A DNA stretch of 32,713 bases. It comes from Bacillota bacterium. Lineage in GTDB: Bacteria > Bacillota > Clostridia > Lutisporales > Lutisporaceae. The stretch spans positions 1-32,713 of the forward strand of contig JAKPKE010000082.1 in assembly GCA_029553855.1 (NCBI GenBank). Direction: 5' to 3'. Positions 27,793 to 32,713 of this stretch are shown piece after piece. The notes beneath the pieces are model-generated. The model was given only the letters and a program-made list of their open reading frames with translations. It made no database searches and was not told the origin of the DNA. Position 1 is the first letter of the stretch. Each line of letters opens with the position of its first letter. A program made the position numbers and the translations under genes.

Positions 27793-28698
27793 TTACTCCA
27801 TCAACCTGTTTTCCAATATCTGATCCATGGAGAAATCCTCCACTCCCAGATAATATACAGCCGTATCAATCAAGGCTTCCATGGGAAGCAAGCCGATTAT
27901 CTCACTGCCGGCTATTGTCACACCGTACCTTGCCGCCTCTATCCTTATAAGCTCAAAGGATCTGTATAAAGCCGTCCTGGTGTAGTCCGTCATATTCATT
28001 GAAATCTGGACCATTCCCCTGTCTTTAAGTTCAATTCCTATTGCTTTGCAGTACCTCAGGCCGCCGTTCAGGAACCTGACATTCTTTGCAATCTTATTGG
28101 CAATATCCATTCTGTTTGTATTCAGATTCACATTAAAGGCTACAAGGGGCATCCTTGCACCAATAACTGTTGCTCCGGCAGTAGGGTGTATCTCTGCCGG
28201 ACCGTAGTCGGGCTTCCACTCGGGCAGTTTAATTTTTTCTGTCATACCTTCAAATTCGCCCTTCCGAATATTTGCAAGGTTTTCCCTCTGCGGATCCGAA
28301 GCTGCCTTTTCATATAAGAAAACAGGAAGCTTATACATTTCCGAAGCCTGTCTTGCCGTTTCCTTTGCCAGCTCAACAGCCTCTTCCATGGTCACATTTT
28401 TTATGGGTATGAAGGGTACCACATCCGCCGCTCCCATTCTCGGGTGCTGTCCCCGATGCCTGGTCATATCAATAAGTTCTATCGCTATGCCCATGGCTTC
28501 AAGAACTGTATCCTTTACTGCCTGAGGCTCCCCCACAACAGTAACAACCACCCTGTTATGATCCTCGTCTCTCTTGTAATCCAGAAGTTTGACTCCTTCT
28601 CTCCCCCTGAAGGGATTCACAATTTTTTCTATCTTGTCCAAATCTCTTCCTTCGCTGAAATTCGGAACACATTCTATAATTTTTACCGTTCCGTTCAT
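27793..28698 (-). CDS. ftcD: Glutamate formimidoyltransferase
   Basis: 301 residues, the formiminotransferase half only; the cyclodeaminase domain of the mammalian fusion is absent. It transfers the formimino group of N-formimino-L-glutamate (from histidine) to tetrahydrofolate, giving glutamate. ECVPNFSEGRD (9-19), DHNRVVVT and HPRMGAADVVPF are family signatures, and the His of the last is expected to be catalytic. It lies 17 nt after hutU on the same strand. The cyclodeaminase (FchA) needed next is not in this window. Confidence 0.95.
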   Translation of the reverse strand: MNGTVKIIECVPNFSEGRDLDKIEKIVNPFRGREGVKLLDYKRDEDHNRVVVTVVGEPQAVKDTVLEAMGIAIELIDMTRHRGQHPRMGAADVVPFIPIKNVTMEEAVELAKETARQASEMYKLPVFLYEKAASDPQRENLANIRKGEFEGMTEKIKLPEWKPDYGPAEIHPTAGATVIGARMPLVAFNVNLNTNRMDIANKIAKNVRFLNGGLRYCKAIGIELKDRGMVQISMNMTDYTRTALYRSFELIRIEAARYGVTIAGSEIIGLLPMEALIDTAVYYLGVEDFSMDQILENRLME

Positions 28699-28715
28699 TT
28701 GCAGACCTTCCCCCC

Positions 28716-30743
28716 CTATTTTTCAAAAGCTTTGTCAACTAATCCCTTTATCAGCTCTTCTTCAGGAATGTACGGTATGGTTATATGATCTGTTTTTGAA
28801 TTCTCTTTGTTATACTCAATACTTGTAGTAATGGAGTTCTCGTTTCTTGCCCATGCCCTTCTTGCAACTCCGCCCATAACATCCCAGGGCATAGCTGATC
28901 TCAATATTTCATCTGCCCTTTCGCTGCCGTCCAGCACCATGCCGAAGCCGCCGTTAATTGCCTTGCCTATACCAACTCCTCCGCCGTTGTGAAGTGCAAC
29001 AAGACTCATTCCTCTCGCAGCATTCCCTGCAAAGCACTGGGTAGCCATATCCGCCATTACATTGCTTCCGTCCTTAATATTTGATGTTTCCCTGAAAGGA
29101 GAATCCGTACCGCTTACATCATGATGGTCACGGCCCAGCATAATGGGTCCCACTTCGCCGTTTCTTACCATTTCGTTGAATTTCAATGCTATTCTTGTTC
29201 TTCCTATAGCATCCTGATAAAGTATCCTTGCCTGAGTGCCGACAACCAGCTTGTTTTTCCCGGCATCCCTTATCCAGACATAATTGTCCCTGTCCTGCCC
29301 CCTCCTGTTTGGATCTATGCATTCCATTGCGGCCCTGTCGGTTTTTTCCAGATCCTCGGGCCTGCCACTCAGGCATACCCATCTGAAAGGTCCATAACCG
29401 TAGTCAAAAAGCTCCGGTCCCATAATATCCTCAACATAGGAGGGCCATATAAATCCATCTTTCTCGTCTATTCCATTTTTGGATATTTCACGGACTCCTG
29501 AGTCATATACCGACTTCATGAATGAGTTGCCATAGTCGAAGAAGTATGCGCCCCTTGCCACCAATTCCTTTATCATTTCAAAATGCTTCCTCAGGGACTT
29601 ATCTACCAATTTGCAGAACTGCTCCCTGTCAGACTTAAGCATTTCGGTTCTCTGCTCGAAGGTAAGCCCCTGGGGACAGTATCCTCCTTCATAAACAGCA
29701 TGGCAGGAGGTCTGGTCTGAAAGAAGCTCAATTTTGATATCATTTTTGACGGCATACTCCAGAAGATCAACTATGTTTCCATGATAAGCTATTGACATAG
29801 GCTCCATTTTCTTCATATACTCATGGGCAATTTCAAATACTTCCTTAAGGTCTGAGGATATCCTTTTGACCCAGCCTTGATTGTGCCTCGTCTCTATCCT
29901 GGAATAATCCACCTCTGCAATTATGCCTACTCCGTTTGCAATCTCCACTGCCTTTGGCTGAGCTCCGCTCATGCCGCCCAAACCTGAAGTAACGAACAAT
30001 CTCCCCTTAATATCCCCGTCCTGCGGTATGCCAAGTTTCTTTCTTCCTGCATTCAGGAGAGTATTGAAGGTACCGTGCACTATCCCTTGGGGCCCGATAT
30101 ACATCCAGCCTCCGGCGGTCATCTGTCCGTAATTGGCAACTCCCATCTGCTCTGCAATATCCCAATCCTTGAGATTATCAAACATACCTACCATCAGTGC
30201 ATTGGTTATAATTACCCTTGGCGCTTCGGGCTTGGATCTGAACAACCCTACGGGATGTCCCGACTCCACTACCAAAGTCTGCTCATTTGTCATTACTTCA
30301 AGATACTTGATTATTAGTCTGTACTGCATCCAGTTCTGACATACCGACCCCGTCTCCCCGTAGGTAACCAGCTCATATGGGTACAGGGCTATATCAAAGC
30401 TGAGATTGTTGTTTATCATTACCTGAAAAGCCTTGCCCTCAATGCAGTTCCCTTTGTATTCGTTTATTGGCTTCGCCTTCAGGTCTCCTTCAGGCCGGAA
30501 GCGATAACCGTATATTCTGCCTCTTGTCAGCAGTTCTTCAAGGAACTCGGGTGCTACTTGCCGGTGAAGCTCTTCCGGTACATATCTGAGAGCATTCTTA
30601 AGTGCTGTTTCAGTCTGAATTTTAGTAAGCTTAAACCCCCTATCCGGAGCTCTGCGAATGTTTCCCAGGAATTTTGGATACTCCGGCAGTACATTATCAA
30701 GTTTAACAGTCATCGCTTGTGATATTTCCCTGTTGCTAACCAT
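28716..30743 (-). CDS. hutU: Urocanate hydratase
   Basis: 675 residues, longer than the classical enzyme of about 550, as in the clostridial/fusobacterial branch. It converts urocanate to 4-imidazolone-5-propanoate using tightly bound NAD. MTAGGWMYIGPQGIVHGT, the glycine-rich FVTSGLGGMSGAQPKA (NAD site) and GGGVGIGKAINGGFGMV are conserved. GGGAG lies 9 nt before ATG 30743. It sits between fhs (54 nt) and ftcD (17 nt). The histidase and imidazolonepropionase genes are not in the window. Confidence 0.95.
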   Translation of the reverse strand: MVSNREISQAMTVKLDNVLPEYPKFLGNIRRAPDRGFKLTKIQTETALKNALRYVPEELHRQVAPEFLEELLTRGRIYGYRFRPEGDLKAKPINEYKGNCIEGKAFQVMINNNLSFDIALYPYELVTYGETGSVCQNWMQYRLIIKYLEVMTNEQTLVVESGHPVGLFRSKPEAPRVIITNALMVGMFDNLKDWDIAEQMGVANYGQMTAGGWMYIGPQGIVHGTFNTLLNAGRKKLGIPQDGDIKGRLFVTSGLGGMSGAQPKAVEIANGVGIIAEVDYSRIETRHNQGWVKRISSDLKEVFEIAHEYMKKMEPMSIAYHGNIVDLLEYAVKNDIKIELLSDQTSCHAVYEGGYCPQGLTFEQRTEMLKSDREQFCKLVDKSLRKHFEMIKELVARGAYFFDYGNSFMKSVYDSGVREISKNGIDEKDGFIWPSYVEDIMGPELFDYGYGPFRWVCLSGRPEDLEKTDRAAMECIDPNRRGQDRDNYVWIRDAGKNKLVVGTQARILYQDAIGRTRIALKFNEMVRNGEVGPIMLGRDHHDVSGTDSPFRETSNIKDGSNVMADMATQCFAGNAARGMSLVALHNGGGVGIGKAINGGFGMVLDGSERADEILRSAMPWDVMGGVARRAWARNENSITTSIEYNKENSKTDHITIPYIPEEELIKGLVDKAFEK

Positions 30744-30797
30744 GGTTATCCACTCCCTTAATAAAATTTGGAATTAGTCACGTCTCTGTCTGCTTAT

Positions 30798-32483
30798 TTA
30801 AAACAAGCCTGTTATTGTGCCTTTTTCATCAATATCAATCTTTTCTGCTGCAGGCACCTTCGGCAGCCCAGGCATTACCATTATATCCCCTGTCAGGCAT
30901 ACTATAAAACCTGCTCCGGCGGATACCCGCACCTCCTTCACATTAACCTTGAAGCCCTTTGGTGTGCCAAGTAGGCCGGGGTCATCGGACAACGAGTACT
31001 GGGTCTTCGCCATGCATATCGGCAAACCGGCCAGGCCGATTTCTTCAAGCTTCTTCATCTCTTTTTGTGCTTTTGCCGAGAATACTACTCCGTCTCCCCC
31101 ATAGATTTCTTTGACTATTGTCTCTATTTTCCGGTCTATCGGCATTTCCAAATCATATAAATACTTGAAGTCCGAAGCCGAACTTTCCACTAACTTCACA
31201 AGAGTCTCGGCCATATGTATTCCGCCCTCTCCGCCTTTTGCCCAAACCTCGTTGAGAGAAACATCCACACCGTATACCTTGCACTTCTTGACAAGAAGGT
31301 CTATTTCTGCATTTGTGTCGCTTACGAATTTGTTTACTGCAACCATAACAGGAAGCCCGAATTTACGTACGTTTTCTACCTGTTTTTCAAGGTTGGCAAA
31401 ACCTTTATCCAGTGCCTCAAGGTTTTCTTTGCCCAACTCGGCCTTAATCACTCCTCCATGCATTTTTAATGCACGGATAGTAGCCACAATCACTACCGCG
31501 GAAGGCTTTAATCCTCCATAACGGCATTTGATGTCAAAGAATTTTTCCGCGCCAAGGTCTGCACCGAAGCCCGCTTCCGTAATAAGGTATTCTCCAAGCT
31601 TGAGTCCCAGCCTGGTAGCCATTATGCTGTTGCATCCATGGGCTATATTGGCGAAGGGTCCGCCGTGAATAAGGGCCGGTGTGTTCTCAAGAGTCTGTAC
31701 CAAATTAGGTTTTATTGCATCCTTCATAAGCATTGCCATAGCTCCGTGTACCTTCAGGTCAGCACATGTAACCGGCTTGCCGTCATAATCATATGCTACT
31801 ACCATTCTCCCGAATCTGTCCTTAAGGTCCATCAGGTCATTTGAAAGACATAAAATAGCCATTATTTCAGACGCAACGGTAATCATAAAGCCATCCTGTC
31901 TCAAAAAACCATTGGCTTTGCCGCCCAGGCCTACAACAACTTCCCGAAGCGCCCTGTCATTCATATCCATTACCCTTTTCCAGACTACCTGTCTGGAATC
32001 AATATTCAGTGCATTCCCCTGGTTAAAATGATTGTCTATAGCCGCTGACAGCAGGTTGTTGGCAGTTGTTACCGCATGCATGTCACCTGTAAAGTGGAGG
32101 TTTATATCCTCCATTGGCACTACCTGGGCATAACCTCCCCCGGCAGCCCCGCCTTTTACACCAAAAACCGGGCCCAAAGATGGTTCCCTCAAGGCAATCA
32201 CCGTTTTCTTGCCGATTTTATTAAGAGCCTGGCCCAAGCCTACTGTGGTTGTTGATTTTCCTTCTCCGGCAGAAGTTGGAGTAATAGCTGTAACTAATAT
32301 AAGCTTACCGTCAGGCTTATCCTTCAACCTTTCAAAAATTTTGGGATTGACTTTTGCCTTATACTTTCCATAAAGCTCCAGCTCATCCTCTTCTATACCC
32401 CATTCCTTAGCAATTTCCGATACAGGCTTCATTTTTGCCTGCTGGGCAATTTCTATATCGCTGGGTACTTTGTAGTTTTCCAT
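30798..32483 (-). CDS. fhs: Formate--tetrahydrofolate ligase
   Basis: 561 residues, full length. It joins formate to THF with ATP to give 10-formyl-THF, or runs backward to make ATP. P-loop [13 protein letters not shown] (69-80) and [19 protein letters not shown] are intact. The start at 32483 has AAAGGGATG upstream; an ATG at 32516 lies at the promoter's -10 region and is rejected. First gene of the unit with hutU and ftcD, so a role in histidine fermentation is likely, alongside possible use in purine synthesis or acetogenesis. Confidence 0.97.
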   Translation of the reverse strand: MENYKVPSDIEIAQQAKMKPVSEIAKEWGIEEDELELYGKYKAKVNPKIFERLKDKPDGKLILVTAITPTSAGEGKSTTTVGLGQALNKIGKKTVIALREPSLGPVFGVKGGAAGGGYAQVVPMEDINLHFTGDMHAVTTANNLLSAAIDNHFNQGNALNIDSRQVVWKRVMDMNDRALREVVVGLGGKANGFLRQDGFMITVASEIMAILCLSNDLMDLKDRFGRMVVAYDYDGKPVTCADLKVHGAMAMLMKDAIKPNLVQTLENTPALIHGGPFANIAHGCNSIMATRLGLKLGEYLITEAGFGADLGAEKFFDIKCRYGGLKPSAVVIVATIRALKMHGGVIKAELGKENLEALDKGFANLEKQVENVRKFGLPVMVAVNKFVSDTNAEIDLLVKKCKVYGVDVSLNEVWAKGGEGGIHMAETLVKLVESSASDFKYLYDLEMPIDRKIETIVKEIYGGDGVVFSAKAQKEMKKLEEIGLAGLPICMAKTQYSLSDDPGLLGTPKGFKVNVKEVRVSAGAGFIVCLTGDIMVMPGLPKVPAAEKIDIDEKGTITGLF

Positions 32484-32513
32484 TTCAATCATCCCTTTCG
32501 CTAGATTCTTAAG

Positions 32514-32541
32514 CATATATATTTTACCAGAATTTTGTCAA
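32514..32541 (-). promoter_or_regulatory. Probable promoter of fhs-hutU-ftcD
   Basis: Minus-strand TTGACA (32536-32541), 16 nt, TATATG (32514-32519). The -35 is perfect; the -10 is moderate. The leader would be only about 25 nt. Confidence 0.5.
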
Positions 32542-32551
32542 AAACATAACT

Positions 32552-32590
32552 AAAAAATTAGAGCAATCTTTCGATAGCTCTATAATTTTT
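32552..32590 (-). terminator. Terminator of the tRNA-Val gene
   Basis: Minus-strand stem with arms AGAGC/GCTCT, extended by flanking A/T pairing, 12-nt loop, then AATTTTTTAG. It follows the tRNA 3' end by a few nt. Confidence 0.8.
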
Positions 32591-32596
32591 TAGAAA

Positions 32597-32673
32597 TGGT
32601 AGGGGATACGGGATTCGAACCTGCGACTTCCACCTTGTGACGATGGCACTCTAACCGGCTGAGTTAATCCCCC
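32597..32673 (-). tRNA. tRNA-Val, anticodon CAC
   Basis: 77 nt with an encoded CCA. Acceptor GGGGGAT/ATCCCCT (the first pair is G-U), D-stem ACTC/GAGT, anticodon stem CCATC/GGTGG with loop GTCACAA giving anticodon CAC for GUG codons, T-stem GCAGG/CCCGT with loop TTCGAAT, and discriminator A73 as expected for valine. A terminator follows. The 40 nt to the right end show no further gene. Confidence 0.9.
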
Positions 32674-32713
32674 GTTTTTAATTCTTAAATATATTATAAC
32701 TCTACTTTTGGGC

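Overview
The window reads as chromosomal DNA from a strictly anaerobic, endospore-forming member of the Clostridia. The evidence is a single-chain pyruvate:ferredoxin oxidoreductase next to a four-subunit one, several ferredoxin-type proteins, the Firmicutes order SRP RNA-dnaX-ebfC-recR-DUF2508-bofA, a large SRP RNA of the Bacillus/Clostridium type, a YmaF protein, and clostridial-type urocanase and formate-THF ligase. The species cannot be fixed. All protein genes but one (ymaF-like, 23309-23602) lie on the minus strand, so the text below runs left to right but most operons are transcribed right to left.

Layout. 1-600: no protein gene; two leftward promoters followed by a hairpin array in which stem bases change in compensating pairs. 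This is probably the leader of an rRNA operon whose 16S gene lies just outside the left edge. 724-5066: a family-4 uracil-DNA glycosylase, a DUF362/ferredoxin protein, a 104-nt tandem hairpin repeat, an Asp/Glu-type racemase, a second UDG-fold protein without iron-sulfur cysteines, and a phospholipase-C-like protein. 5155-7164: a chemoreceptor. 7350-10393: porCDAB. 10741-11554: a CarD-like regulator and a Cys-rich small protein. 11743-15267: nifJ-type PFOR with a near-consensus promoter. 15447-19184: bofA, DUF2508, recR, ebfC, dnaX and SRP RNA. 19312-23181: a zinc-ribbon protein, HtrA protease and a two-component system. 23309-26006: ymaF-like gene, then a D-threonate/D-erythronate catabolic pair (pdxA2, dtnK). 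26007-27792: a compound palindrome, a broken sigma-54 activator tail, an EAL phosphodiesterase under a c-di-GMP-I (GEMM) riboswitch, and a second short coding relic. 27793-32483: fhs-hutU-ftcD for histidine breakdown. 32597-32673: tRNA-Val(CAC).

How the parts work together. PorCDAB and NifJ both oxidise 2-oxoacids to acyl-CoA and reduce ferredoxin, so this locus is a core of fermentative electron flow. HutU and FtcD turn urocanate into glutamate and formimino-THF; Fhs can recover ATP from the one-carbon unit as 10-formyl-THF, although the cyclodeaminase/cyclohydrolase needed in between is not in the window. The two-component system and HtrA look like an envelope-stress module.

The two observations I rate highest are the covarying hairpin array at 17-425 and the riboswitch at 27348-27430. 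The riboswitch's expression platform is readable in the sequence and predicts that c-di-GMP turns OFF the synthesis of a c-di-GMP-degrading enzyme. No search or folding program was run; all pairings were read by eye.
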